NCBI GenBank assembly: GCA_947097615.1
Contig: CAMURX010000040.1
Location: 1 to 11,500 of the forward strand
Reading direction: 5' to 3'
DNA: 11,500 bases
Source: an uncultured Neisseria sp.
GTDB taxonomy: Bacteria; Pseudomonadota; Gammaproteobacteria; Burkholderiales; Neisseriaceae
Shown here: positions 1 through 6,285 of the stretch, piece by piece
Layout: every line of letters starts with the position of its first letter
Position numbering within the stretch: the first letter of the stretch is position 1
Translations under genes and position numbers: made by a program
Notes under the pieces: generated by a model
Told to the model about the DNA's origin: nothing
Seen by the model: only the letters and a program-made list of their open reading frames with translations
Databases searched by the model: none

Positions 1-406
1 CGCCTTCTTCGCCGGCGGCTTCGTTTTTGGCGCGCCAAAAGTGGTTGAAGCCGACGTCGTACAAAGTGGCGGCAGACTGGAATGATGCAATGTGGCCGCC
101 CAGTTCCAAATCTTTTTTACCCGCACGCAGCACCATGGCGGCGGCGTTCCAGCGGATGATCGAACGGATGCGGTGTTCCAGCTCGTGATTGCCGGGCGAC
201 TTCTGCTCCCTGCCCACAGGGATGGTGTTCAGATAGGCTGTGGTCGCGTCAAACGGCATGTGGATGCCGCGGCGGCGGGTGTATTTCACCAGATTTTCCA
301 GCAGGAAGTGGGCGCGGTCGGTGCCTTCGTTTTCGAGCACGGAGCTGAGCGCATCCAGCCATTCCTGCGTTTCAATCGGATCGATGTCGTTGATTTGGTT
401 GGACAT
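1..406 (-). CDS. aceE: Pyruvate dehydrogenase E1 component, N-terminal part (cut by window edge)
   Basis: This is the first 135 codons of the homodimeric thiamine-diphosphate-dependent E1 subunit, which decarboxylates pyruvate and passes the acetyl group to the lipoyl domains of E2 in the cytoplasmic pyruvate dehydrogenase complex. The translation starts MSNQINDIDPIETQEWLDAL and follows the gammaproteobacterial AceE N-terminus closely, including ELEHRIRSIIRWNA (residues 75-88) and LGGHIASFQSAATLYDV (102-118), where His105 lies in the GGH motif conserved near the cofactor. The ATG at 406-404 is preceded on the minus strand by AAGGG at a usable distance. The family is normally nearly 900 residues, so most of the gene lies left of the window; aceF and lpd would be expected beyond it. 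Identity is very secure. Confidence 0.95.
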   Translation of the reverse strand, partial: MSNQINDIDPIETQEWLDALSSVLENEGTDRAHFLLENLVKYTRRRGIHMPFDATTAYLNTIPVGREQKSPGNHELEHRIRSIIRWNAAAMVLRAGKKDLELGGHIASFQSAATLYDVGFNHFWRAKNEAAGEEG

Positions 407-474
407 AGATTATCCCTTCAGTTGAGAGTTATGGAACACGGCAAAAGCCGCACCGTTTTGGTTCTGCCGGAAGG

Positions 475-486
475 AGGCCGTCTGAA
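475..486 (+). repeat. DNA uptake sequence (AG dialect)
   Basis: AGGCCGTCTGAA on the plus strand, in the leader between the likely aceE promoter and its start codon. It matches the 12-base AG-DUS that marks DNA for type IV pilus and ComP dependent uptake in Neisseriaceae. Confidence 0.9.
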
Positions 487-561
487 AAAACAGGAAAGGC
501 CGCCCTCCGCTGATAGACACGCCCTGCCCGGATGTTGCTCCGAAAGCGCTTTTTCGGGCGT

Positions 562-604
562 ATTTTAGCCGCGAAATGCTATCAGTTATCCCCCGTGCTT
601 GCAA
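562..604 (-). promoter_or_regulatory. Possible sigma-70 promoter for aceE
   Basis: On the minus strand TTGCAA (604-599) is followed after 17 bases by TAGCAT (581-576), a fair -35/-10 pair with ideal spacing. A second -10-like TAAAAT lies at 567-562 without a good -35. Either would give an aceE leader of roughly 150 bases. This is a pattern match only; no operator was recognised. Confidence 0.35.
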
Positions 605-633
605 ATCGTCGGGCAGTTTTTTTGCGCGGAATC

Positions 634-667
634 AAAAAACCGTCGGCCTTTCCGGCGGGCGGTTTTT
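634..667. terminator. Bidirectional hairpin terminator downstream of the Smr gene
   Basis: AAAAACCG and CGGTTTTT form an 8-base-pair outer stem around a GC-rich, imperfectly paired inner part, giving a T-run on either strand. Its place between the end of the Smr gene and the aceE leader suggests it stops minus-strand transcription of the Smr gene before aceE. The inner mismatches lower confidence. Confidence 0.5.
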
Positions 668-691
668 CGCTTGTGAAAAATAAAAGCGACA

Positions 692-777
692 ATGCCGTCT
701 GAAAAATGTTCGGATAAAACCAAAAACGACAGAAAAGGAAAAATACCCGCAGCGGATAAGAACGGTTTTCAGACGGC
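692..777. repeat. Pair of inverted DNA uptake sequences
   Basis: ATGCCGTCTGAA at 692-703 and the reverse complement of the 10-base core at 768-777 flank a 64-base AT-rich spacer just downstream of the Smr gene. The first copy is in the AT dialect of N. meningitidis and N. gonorrhoeae, unlike nearly all other copies in the window. The spacer is long for a terminator loop. Confidence 0.75.
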
Positions 778-840
778 CGTAAACAGGTTAAAAACAGTAA
801 AGGCGATACAGGGGCTTTGTCCCGCACGGGCAGACGCGGC

Positions 841-1485
841 TCAGAAATTTTTTGCGTCTTCCTCTTCCCTGCGCTGCCGTTTGAGCAGAATCAGAACCGC
901 GCCGTCGTTGTTTTTGTGCGGCTCGGCATAGGCAAGCACGTCGGGATGCATCATCAGCCAGCGGCGCACGAGGTTTTTCAGTTTCGGCTGATAGCCCGCC
1001 GAGCCCAGCCCGCTGCCGTGGACGATTTCGCCGCACACGCCGCGCCGCTGCACAAAAATGATAAATTCGTTCAACACCTGCTGCGCTTCTTCCTGTGTGT
1101 AGCCGTGCAAATCGACATCGGCGACAACCGTGTAATAACCGCTTTGCAAGCGTTTGATGTCGGCTTGGCCGCGGCCGTTTTTGCTGAATTGTGCGGGCAC
1201 GTCCAGCCATTGCCCGTCGCCGACGTAAAAATAGTTTTCCGCCTCCTCTTTCCGTACATCGCGGCTGCGCGGACGGATGGGCGACACATCGCGCGGCTGC
1301 TCGTAGCGTTGCGAGCTTTTCAGGGGCTGCACATCGCCCATCAGGGCGGCGAAATCGGGTTCTTCCCGCGCCTGCCGCGCCGTTTCGCGCTGCCGCTCCT
1401 GTGCGGCCTGCGCTTCTTGTTTCGCCTGTTTGCCGAGGGTTTTCAGCAGCTCTTGGAAATCGGTTTTTTCGTTCATATTCTGCAT
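841..1485 (-). CDS. Smr-domain protein (Smr/MutS2 family)
   Basis: A 214-residue cytoplasmic protein with a C-terminal Smr domain of the stand-alone type found in Gram-negative bacteria. The N-terminal third (about residues 8-45) is a charged, Gln/Glu/Arg-rich helix. The domain begins near residue 120 with VADVDLHGYTQEEA, where DLHG is residues 125-128, continues through EIVHGSGLGSAG (153-164), the counterpart of the family's HGxG loop, and ends with GAVLILLKR (195-203). Smr domains bind branched or single-stranded nucleic acid and some are endonucleases; the substrate of this protein is unknown. The start is uncertain: ATG at 1485 has AAGGA only 3 bases upstream, while ATG at 1476 sits about 12 bases from the same site. 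It is divergent from murI and shares a 143-base gap with it. Confidence 0.88.
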   Translation of the reverse strand: MQNMNEKTDFQELLKTLGKQAKQEAQAAQERQRETARQAREEPDFAALMGDVQPLKSSQRYEQPRDVSPIRPRSRDVRKEEAENYFYVGDGQWLDVPAQFSKNGRGQADIKRLQSGYYTVVADVDLHGYTQEEAQQVLNEFIIFVQRRGVCGEIVHGSGLGSAGYQPKLKNLVRRWLMMHPDVLAYAEPHKNNDGAVLILLKRQRREEEDAKNF

Positions 1486-1601
1486 GTGTCCTTACGTGAT
1501 GCGGTTGCAGGCGCGGGAGCCTACCGCCGCGGCGCTGCGCCGTCAAATGCCGCGGCCGTTCGGTTTCTTCCCCACAGCGTGTAGAATGCGCGTTTTTCGT
1601 T

Positions 1602-1613
1602 TTCAGACGGCCT
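1602..1613 (-). repeat. DNA uptake sequence (AG dialect) in the murI leader
   Basis: TTCAGACGGCCT, the reverse complement of AGGCCGTCTGAA, ends 15 bases before the murI start. The 1486-1628 gap must hold the promoters of both murI and the Smr gene. A TAGAAT box near 1582 on the plus strand is a possible -10 but lacks a clear -35. Confidence 0.88.
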
Positions 1614-1628
1614 TAAAGCAATTCAATT

Positions 1629-2441
1629 ATGGATACAGTCAGACAACGCCCCATCGGCGTGTTCGATTCGGGAGTAGGCGGGCTTACCAACGTGCGCGCC
1701 CTGATGGAGCGCCTGCCGATGGAAAACATCGTCTATTTCGGCGACACCGCCCGCGTGCCCTACGGCGTCAAATCCCGCGCTACCATCGAAAACTTCACCG
1801 CGCAAATCGTCGGCTTCATGCTCGAACACGACGTCAAAGCCCTCGTTATCGCCTGCAACACCATCGCCGCCGTTGCCGGACACAAAGTGCGGCAGATGGC
1901 GGGCAATATGCCCGTGCTCGATGTAATCAGCGCCGGCGCACAGGCTGCCCTGCAGGTCACCCGCAACAACCACATCGGCGTGCTGGCCACCAATACCACC
2001 GTCAACAGCAACGCCTACGCCCGCGAAATCCACCGCCACCGCCCCGAAGCACGCGTCCAGTCGCAGGCCTGCCCGCTGTTTGTGCCGCTGGTAGAAGAAG
2101 GCTGGCTCGACCACGAAGTCACCCGCCTCACCGCCCGCGAATACCTCAAACCGCTCCTGGCCGAAGACGCCGACACGCTGGTGCTCGGCTGCACGCACTA
2201 CCCGCTACTCAAACCCCTGCTGCACCGCGAAGCGCCGCACCTACAACTGGTCGACTCCGCCGTCACCACCGCCGAAGCCGCCGCCCGCGCCTTGCAGGAA
2301 AAAGACCTGCTCAACGACGGCAGCGGCGGCGCGGCTGACTACCGCTTCTACGTCAGCGACATCCCTCTGCGTTTCCAAACCATAGGCGAACGCTTTTTGG
2401 GGCGCAGCCTGCAGCAGATAGAAATGGTGACGCTGGGCTGA
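1629..2441 (+). CDS. murI: Glutamate racemase
   Basis: Cofactor-independent racemase that makes D-glutamate from L-glutamate for peptidoglycan precursor synthesis in the cytoplasm. At 270 residues it has normal family length. Visible signatures are IGVFDSGVGGL (residues 9-19, Asp13 and Ser14 in the substrate site), YFGDTARVPYG (36-46), ACNT (75-78) with catalytic Cys76, and GCTHYP (187-192) with the second catalytic Cys188. Both cysteines are present, so the enzyme should be active. The ATG at 1629 gives the expected N-terminus, although the upstream ribosome binding site is weak. It appears monocistronic, followed by a long DUS-based inverted repeat. Identity is very secure. Confidence 0.96.
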   Translation: MDTVRQRPIGVFDSGVGGLTNVRALMERLPMENIVYFGDTARVPYGVKSRATIENFTAQIVGFMLEHDVKALVIACNTIAAVAGHKVRQMAGNMPVLDVISAGAQAALQVTRNNHIGVLATNTTVNSNAYAREIHRHRPEARVQSQACPLFVPLVEEGWLDHEVTRLTAREYLKPLLAEDADTLVLGCTHYPLLKPLLHREAPHLQLVDSAVTTAEAAARALQEKDLLNDGSGGAADYRFYVSDIPLRFQTIGERFLGRSLQQIEMVTLG

Positions 2442-2457
2442 CGCAGGCATTGCGGGC

Positions 2458-2543
2458 AGCGAAAGGCCGTCTGAAAGCGAATCTTCAACGAAGTCAAAAG
2501 CGTCAGATGGTAGGACATAAGGGCTTTCAGACGGCCTTTCGCT
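2458..2543. repeat. Perfect 21-base inverted repeat containing two DUS copies, 44-base loop
   Basis: The arms 2458-2478 and 2523-2543 are exact reverse complements and each contains a complete AG-DUS (2464-2475 and 2526-2537) extended by AGCGAA/TTCGCT outside and AGC/GCT inside. The 44-base spacer has no recognised content. It lies between murI and the tRNA promoter and may end murI transcription, but the loop is much longer than in the other DUS hairpins here and there is no T-run directly after the right arm. Confidence 0.8.
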
Positions 2544-2571
2544 TGACCGCCGCAGCCTTGTTCCGTATAGT
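2543..2571 (+). promoter_or_regulatory. Sigma-70 promoter of the tRNA-Glu gene
   Basis: TTGACC (2543-2548), a 17-base spacer and TATAGT (2566-2571) form a near-consensus promoter 17 bases upstream of the tRNA. The bases after the -10 box are GCGCGCC, a GC-rich discriminator typical of stable-RNA promoters under stringent control. The -35 box begins on the last base of the inverted repeat, so a hairpin there could influence promoter access. Confidence 0.8.
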
Positions 2572-2588
2572 GCGCGCCTTCCCGCAAC

Positions 2589-2664
2589 GCGCCCATCGTC
2601 TAGAGGCCTAGGACACTGCCCTTTCACGGCGGCAACCGGGGTTCGAATCCCCGTGGGCGTGCCA
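2589..2664 (+). tRNA. tRNA-Glu (anticodon TTC)
   Basis: The 76-base sequence folds as a normal tRNA with CCA encoded at 2662-2664. The acceptor arm pairs GCGCCCA with TGGGCGT (first pair G-U), the D-arm region reads CGTCTAGAGGCCTAGGACA, the anticodon loop is CTTTCAC with anticodon TTC, and the T-loop is GGTTCGAATCC. It matches bacterial glutamate tRNA throughout. It supplies glutamate for translation and also for tetrapyrrole synthesis via glutamyl-tRNA. Its 3' end appears to be the prophage integration site. Confidence 0.97.
2640..2664. other. Inferred attL core at the 3' end of tRNA-Glu
   Basis: A tyrosine integrase remnant begins 191 bases downstream of the tRNA and points away from it, the usual layout when a phage integrates into the 3' half of a tRNA gene and restores it. 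No second copy of the tRNA 3' end occurs inside the window, so attR, if it survives, lies to the right and the exact core is unknown. Confidence 0.4.
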
Positions 2665-2672
2665 GCATTTGC

Positions 2673-2710
2673 AAAAAGGATTTTCAGATTTGCTCTGAAA
2701 ATCCTTTTTT
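2673..2710 (+). terminator. Rho-independent terminator of tRNA-Glu
   Basis: A 16-base-pair perfect stem (2673-2688 with 2694-2709), a 5-base loop and a six-T tract starting within the right arm, 8 bases after the CCA end. This is a textbook intrinsic terminator for the tRNA transcript. If the att core is the tRNA 3' end, the terminator may have been brought by the phage. Confidence 0.85.
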
Positions 2711-2783
2711 CTTTATTTGAATCATTGCGTTACATTGGCTTCATGCATCCTTGCCGATGTGTGTTTTTTGGGTCTTATTTGTT

Positions 2784-2811
2784 TTGATTTAGTCTGTTTT
2801 TGTGCTATTTT
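2784..2811 (+). promoter_or_regulatory. Possible promoter of the integrase remnant
   Basis: TTGATT (2784-2789), a 16-base spacer and TATTTT (2806-2811) lie in a distinctly AT-rich patch 45 bases before the integrase start. The AT-rich 2700-2815 stretch holds no gene and would be the attP-derived arm region where integrase and host factors bind. Confidence 0.4.
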
Positions 2812-2855
2812 GCCACCTATCTGCAACCAGGTTTGCAACCGACGAAAGGATGAGG

Positions 2856-3433
2856 ATGGCCTCTTTTACCAAAAAACCAAATGGGACATGGCTGGCGCAG
2901 GTGCGCCACAAAGCTAAGGACGGGCGGCCTGCGGTGAATAAGTCGGCGGTGTTTGACCGCAAGACGGACGCCAGGCTTGGGCAGCGAAGGTGGAGGCGGA
3001 GTATCAGGCGATGCGGGCGGGGGTGTCGCCGCGCATTCCGTTCGGGGATGTGCTGCGGCGGTATTTGGCCGAGGTAACGCCGACCAAGCGCGGGGCGAAG
3101 ACGGAGGGTAATCTGATCGGGCGGATTTTGCGCACGCCGCTGGCGGATGTGCTGCTGCCGGATTTGTCGGAGGTGCAGTTTGAGGAGTGGGCTCGGGTGC
3201 GCCGTTTGCAGATTAGTGAGGACTCGGTGCGGCGGGAGTGGAATACGCTGTCGCACGTTTTGACGGTGGCGGTGAGGTGTTGGCGGCTGTTGCCGGAGAA
3301 TTTTATGCTGCGGCTGGAGAAGCCTGCGGCGGCACCGTCGCGCACGCGCAGGGTGTCGGATGATGATGTGGCGCAGATTTGTTTTGCGGCGGGCTACTCG
3401 CCGGAGTGTGTGCCGGAGCGGATTTTTCGGTGA
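2856..3433 (+). pseudogene. Tyrosine-type phage integrase, frameshifted and missing its catalytic domain
   Basis: The fragment begins MASFTKKPNGTWLAQVRHK at ATG 2856, with GAAAGGA five bases upstream, and shows the N-terminal arm-binding domain of phage integrases. The frame breaks near 2973-2979: the protein continues as WAAKVEAEYQAMRAG in the next frame, consistent with loss of one G from AGGGCTTGG. The second part covers the SAM-like core-binding domain (IPFGDVLRRYLAEV to SHVLTVAVRCWRLLPENF) and the start of the catalytic domain (SDDDVAQICFAAGYSPE), then ends near 3425 by fusion to unrelated DNA. The R-H-R-Y catalytic residues of the family are all lost, so it cannot catalyse integration or excision. 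The two breaks are independent lesions. Confidence 0.85.
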
Positions 3434-3509
3434 GGGCGGCCAGCCAGCTTTTTTGCTGGGTTTGCTGGATTTGGTTCAGTTTTTCGAGGATGGCGGCGGC
3501 TTCGGTCAT
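3303..3509 (-). pseudogene. Small phage ORF fused out of frame to antisense integrase DNA
   Basis: An ATG at 3509 has a strong ribosome binding site (GGAGG) 7 bases upstream and encodes MTEAAAILEKLNQIQQTQQK followed by SWLAALTEK, a short amphipathic Gln/Leu-rich helix. After about residue 29 the frame runs into DNA that is antisense to the integrase remnant, so the rest of the 68-residue ORF is probably chimeric and the true C-terminus was lost at the deletion junction near 3425. Its start overlaps the stop of the upstream membrane-protein frame as ATGA, implying translational coupling in the ancestral phage. Function unknown. Confidence 0.45.
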
Positions 3510-3640
3510 GGCAAACCTCCTATTACGATACCCAGCCACAAACCAAAGAGCAGAGCATTGGCGGCGGCGGGTGCGGCAAACAGGCGGCGGGCGCTGCGTT
3601 CGTGCGCTGCGGCGGCGGGTGCGGCGGATGTGAAGACGGT
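3506..3640 (-). pseudogene. Tail of a small membrane protein, 5' end missing
   Basis: The minus-strand frame ending with TGA at 3508-3506 reads ERSARRLFAAPAAANALLFG then LWLGIVIGGLP. It has an arginine-containing segment followed by one hydrophobic stretch long enough to span a membrane, as in small phage inner-membrane or holin-like proteins. No ATG, GTG or TTG start lies in the frame before its upstream stop at 3700-3698, so it is either truncated by the join to the MuF gene or not a gene. The right boundary is approximate. The ATGA coupling to the next ORF and that ORF's strong ribosome binding site are the main support. Confidence 0.35.
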
Positions 3641-4379
3641 ATCGGCGGCGGCTTTGTCGTCTCTGTTGGACGCACGGGTGCTGGCGGTGGAGGGGATTTA
3701 TTCCGAGCCGCTGCTTGCGCCGTTTGTCCGCCATTATGCCGATGCGCAGAAAACGCGCATTGCCGCCGTGGTGCGGCAGGGTGTGGCGCAGGGTTTGACG
3801 AATGCGCAGATTCTGCAGCGGGTAATCGGGACGAAGAAGGCGGGTTACAACGACGGGATTGTCGGGGCGTCGGTGCGTTCGGGCGATGCGCTGGTGCGCA
3901 CGGCGGCGCAGCATGTGTCGTCGGTGGCGCGGCAGGCGGTGGCGGAGGAGAACACGGATATTGTCGCGGGGGTGAGGATGGTGGCGACGCTGGACTCGCG
4001 CACGAGCAGTGTATGCCGTTCGCTGGACGGGCGGGTGTTCCCTGTGGACAGCGGGGCGAGGCCGCCTTTTCATATCAACTGCCGCACGTCTTTTGTGTTG
4101 GTTCTGAAAGCGGAATACGCGGGGCGGGAGGCGCAGGGGAAACGGGCGTCGGCAGGCGGGGCGGTTTCAGACGGCCTGTCTTATTACGAATGGCTGGGAA
4201 AACAGCCTGCGGCGTTTCAGGACGAGGTGCTGGGCAGGACGCGCGGGGCGTTGTTCCGCAGCGGCGGGCTGTCGGCAAAACAGTTCGCGGATTTGCAGCT
4301 CGACCGCCATTTCCGCCCGCGCACTTTGGAGGAGCTGCGGGAGTTGATACCGGAGGCGTTCCGGCAGGCGGGTGTGTGA
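3558..4379 (+). CDS. MuF / SPP1 gp7-type phage head morphogenesis protein, possibly 5'-truncated
   Basis: Minor head protein associated with the portal and involved in capsid assembly and DNA ejection. The conserved MuF core is clear: an alpha-helical N-terminal half (for example RTAAQHVSSVARQAVAEENT), then TLDSRTSSVCRSLDGRVF and RPPFHINCRTSFV, containing the Cys and His-x-x-Cys-Arg pattern of the family. The C-terminal part (SYYEWLGKQPAAFQDEVLG, ending EAFRQAGV) is intact. The 5' end is doubtful: the open frame runs upstream into the minus-strand remnant, and TTG at 3558 is the first plausible start, without a good ribosome binding site; GTG at 3627 is another. The usual upstream portal and terminase genes are absent. 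Domain call is firm, start is not. Confidence 0.8.
   Translation: MAAAGAANRRRALRSCAAAAGAADVKTVSAAALSSLLDARVLAVEGIYSEPLLAPFVRHYADAQKTRIAAVVRQGVAQGLTNAQILQRVIGTKKAGYNDGIVGASVRSGDALVRTAAQHVSSVARQAVAEENTDIVAGVRMVATLDSRTSSVCRSLDGRVFPVDSGARPPFHINCRTSFVLVLKAEYAGREAQGKRASAGGAVSDGLSYYEWLGKQPAAFQDEVLGRTRGALFRSGGLSAKQFADLQLDRHFRPRTLEELRELIPEAFRQAGV
4166..4177 (-). repeat. DNA uptake sequence inside the MuF gene
   Basis: TTCAGACGGCCT encodes part of AVSDGLSYY in the MuF protein. It is a full AG-DUS on the minus strand within phage coding sequence, so the uptake motif has been accommodated by a structural gene. Confidence 0.85.
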
Positions 4380-4436
4380 GGCCGTCTGAAAGGGTTTGAA
4401 GTTTGAGGCCGTCTGAATGTTTCAGACGGCCTTTTT
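4379..4436 (+). terminator. DUS at MuF stop codon followed by DUS hairpin terminator
   Basis: An AG-DUS begins on the last base of the MuF TGA (4379-4390). A second, at 4406-4417, pairs perfectly with its reverse complement at 4421-4432 across a 3-base loop and is followed by a run of T, giving a compact intrinsic terminator. Confidence 0.8.
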
Positions 4437-4440
4437 GTCG

Positions 4441-4460
4441 GCAGCTTGGGGCTGCTTTTT
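4441..4460 (+). terminator. Second small hairpin with T-run after MuF
   Basis: GCAGC, a 5-base loop, GCTGC and TTTTT directly follow the DUS hairpin. With only five base pairs it is weak alone but may act in tandem with the previous terminator. It may be the original phage-encoded signal. Confidence 0.5.
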
Positions 4461-4505
4461 CTGTATCTGTAACCAAGTCCGCTATGCGGCAACACGAGGT
4501 GTTTT

Positions 4506-5273
4506 ATGAAGTTTCGCAATATGTTTCTGAAATACGGTTATCAAAGCCAGGCCGGTGAGGAGCCGGGCGGCGCGGGCGGTGCGGCGGCGACGTTTACGCA
4601 GGCGCAGTTGGACGAGGCGGTGGCGCGGGCGGTGGCCGAGCAGACGGCGGGTTTGAAGGCGAAGAACGGCGAGGTGATCGGCGACAACAAGAAGCTCAAG
4701 GAGCAGTTGGCGCGTTTCGACGGCATCGACCCGGATCAGGTGCGCGCCATTTTGAAGAATTTTGCCGACGGCGAGGAAGCGAAGCTGATTGCGGAGGGCA
4801 AAATCGACGAGGTGCTGGCCAAGCGCACGGACAAGCTCAAGGGGGAGCATCAGAAGCAGTTGCAGGGCAAGGACGAGGAAATCGGTACGTTGTCGGCGCG
4901 TGTGCAGAAGTTGTCGGCTTTGGCGGTGAACGGGGCTTTGGCGGCGGCGGCGGGCGAGAAAGGCGCGCTGCCGGAGAGCATGGAGGCGATTCAGGCTCTG
5001 GCCAAGGGGGTGTTTGTCACCGACGACGAGGGCAATGTGGTGGCTTTGGATGCGGACGGCGACGTGGTGTTCGGCAAGGACGGCAAAAGCCCTTTGCAGG
5101 CGGGCGAGTGGCTGGACGGTCTGAAGGAGCGGATGCCGAATCTGTTTGCCCAACCCAAGGGGGCGGGCGCGGGCGGCAGCGGTACGCGGCACGGCGCGGC
5201 AGGCAGGCTGGGCGGTACGCAGGCCGAGCAGGAGGAATATTTCGCGCAGAAATACGGCCTGCCGGCTTCTTAA
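4506..5273 (+). CDS. Phage scaffolding protein
   Basis: A 255-residue, highly charged and largely helical protein directly before the major capsid gene, the standard place for the internal scaffold that guides procapsid assembly and then leaves. After a basic start (MKFRNMFLKYGYQSQ) and a Gly/Ala-rich linker, residues about 29-75 are helix-rich (FTQAQLDEAVARAVAEQ, GDNKKLKEQLARFDG), and residues about 85-145 form a Lys/Glu-rich coiled-coil region (DEVLAKRTDKLKGEHQKQLQ). An acidic segment (VFVTDDEGNVVALDADGDV) and a flexible Gly-rich stretch precede a short helix at the C-terminus (QAEQEEYFAQKYGLPAS), where scaffolds commonly contact capsid. GAGGT lies five bases before the ATG. No protease motif was seen. 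Confidence 0.82.
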   Translation: MKFRNMFLKYGYQSQAGEEPGGAGGAAATFTQAQLDEAVARAVAEQTAGLKAKNGEVIGDNKKLKEQLARFDGIDPDQVRAILKNFADGEEAKLIAEGKIDEVLAKRTDKLKGEHQKQLQGKDEEIGTLSARVQKLSALAVNGALAAAAGEKGALPESMEAIQALAKGVFVTDDEGNVVALDADGDVVFGKDGKSPLQAGEWLDGLKERMPNLFAQPKGAGAGGSGTRHGAAGRLGGTQAEQEEYFAQKYGLPAS

Positions 5274-5307
5274 AATTTTTTTCAATCAAATTTAGAAAGG
5301 ACAAAAC

Positions 5308-6285
5308 ATGGCATTGAACCAAATGCAGGTGTTCAACGAATACATTATGCCCGCCACTATCGAGCAGCTGGCGCAGATGATTCAGAAATTCAACGAGGCG
5401 TCGAACGGGGCGATCCGTCTGACGACCAAGGGCTTTACGGGCGACTTTTTGCAGGAGTCGTTTTTCAAATCGCTGTCGGCGGCGCAGCGGCGCGTAGACC
5501 GCTACGGTGCGAACGGTGCGGCGGCGGCAACGGATTTGACGCAGTTGAAGCATTCGAGCGTGAAAATCGCGGGCGGTATCGGGCCGATTGCGTTCGAACC
5601 GTCGCAGATGACTTGGCTGCAGCAGCCGACGGGGCGGGGTGTGGCGGTGGCGTCGCGCTCTTTGGCGGAACTGATGCTGAAAGACCAGTTGAATACGGCC
5701 ATCGGCGCGCTGGCGGCGGCTGTCGGCAACCGGCCGGAGGCGGTGAACGATGTGTCGGCCACTAAGGGCTTGGACTATGTCGCCATCAACGGGGCGCATG
5801 CCAAGTTCGGCGACCATTCGGGTAATTTGGTGGCGCAGGTGATGAGCGGCGCGGCCTATCACAAGCTGATCGAGCGCAATCTGACCAACGCGCAGCAGTT
5901 GTTCCTTGCGGGCACGGTGCAGGTGGTGGATTTGCTGGGTAAGGCGGTGATTGTGACCGATGCGCCCGCGCTCTTTGCCGCCGCGCAGTCGCCCGCTCCG
6001 GCGAAGTTCAAGGTGCTGTCGCTGGCGGATTCGGCGGCGGTGGTGAGTGACGGCGGCGATGTGGTGTCGAACGTGGAAACGCGTAACGGTAACCAGCGCA
6101 TTGTGACGACTTTGCAGGTGGACTATTCCTTCGGGCTGGGCTTGAAGGGCTATTCGTGGGACGAGTCCAACGGCGGCAAGTCGCCCGACGATGCGAAGCT
6201 GTTTACCGGCACGAACTGGCAGATGGTGGCATCCGATATCAAGCAGACGGCGGGCGTGCTGACGGTGGCCGACGCGGGCAAATAG
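5308..6285 (+). CDS. Phage major capsid protein
   Basis: A 325-residue protein following the scaffold gene after 34 bases, with AAAGGA seven bases before the ATG. The sequence MALNQMQVFNEYIMPATIEQ, an early FNEASNGAIRLTT segment, the central VIVTDAPALF and the C-terminal YSFGLGLKGYSWDESNGGKS are typical of a family of siphovirus major capsid proteins found next to MuF and scaffold genes. Length and position fit an HK97-fold coat subunit that assembles into the icosahedral shell. No internal damage is seen. The TAG stop overlaps the first bases of a DUS. The call rests on context and overall resemblance rather than a catalytic motif. Confidence 0.85.
   Translation: MALNQMQVFNEYIMPATIEQLAQMIQKFNEASNGAIRLTTKGFTGDFLQESFFKSLSAAQRRVDRYGANGAAAATDLTQLKHSSVKIAGGIGPIAFEPSQMTWLQQPTGRGVAVASRSLAELMLKDQLNTAIGALAAAVGNRPEAVNDVSATKGLDYVAINGAHAKFGDHSGNLVAQVMSGAAYHKLIERNLTNAQQLFLAGTVQVVDLLGKAVIVTDAPALFAAAQSPAPAKFKVLSLADSAAVVSDGGDVVSNVETRNGNQRIVTTLQVDYSFGLGLKGYSWDESNGGKSPDDAKLFTGTNWQMVASDIKQTAGVLTVADAGK

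Larger units (their letters stand above)
407..840. other. Intergenic region between aceE and the Smr gene
   Basis: No convincing gene is seen in these 434 bases. Short open frames on both strands have no ribosome binding site and no recognisable protein composition. The stretch holds an aceE-proximal DUS, a possible aceE promoter, a GC-rich hairpin with A/T tracts on both sides, and two oppositely oriented DUS copies downstream of the Smr gene; these are listed separately. Confidence 0.6.

Noticed and set aside
92..568. A plus-strand ORF over the left end
   Set aside because: It lies opposite the clear aceE N-terminus and runs past its start; no binding site or known motif was seen.
582..827. 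An 81-codon minus-strand ORF between the Smr gene and aceE
   Set aside because: It spans the hairpin and the two DUS copies, has no ribosome binding site, and its composition is not protein-like.
1430..2338. A 302-codon plus-strand frame over the murI region
   Set aside because: It reads as Arg/Pro/His-rich sequence in another frame of murI, which has both catalytic cysteine motifs and full length.
3602..4399. A 265-codon Gly/Cys-rich plus-strand frame overlapping MuF
   Set aside because: The extreme glycine and cysteine content is what the shifted frame of GCG/GGC-rich DNA gives. The MuF motifs are in the other frame.
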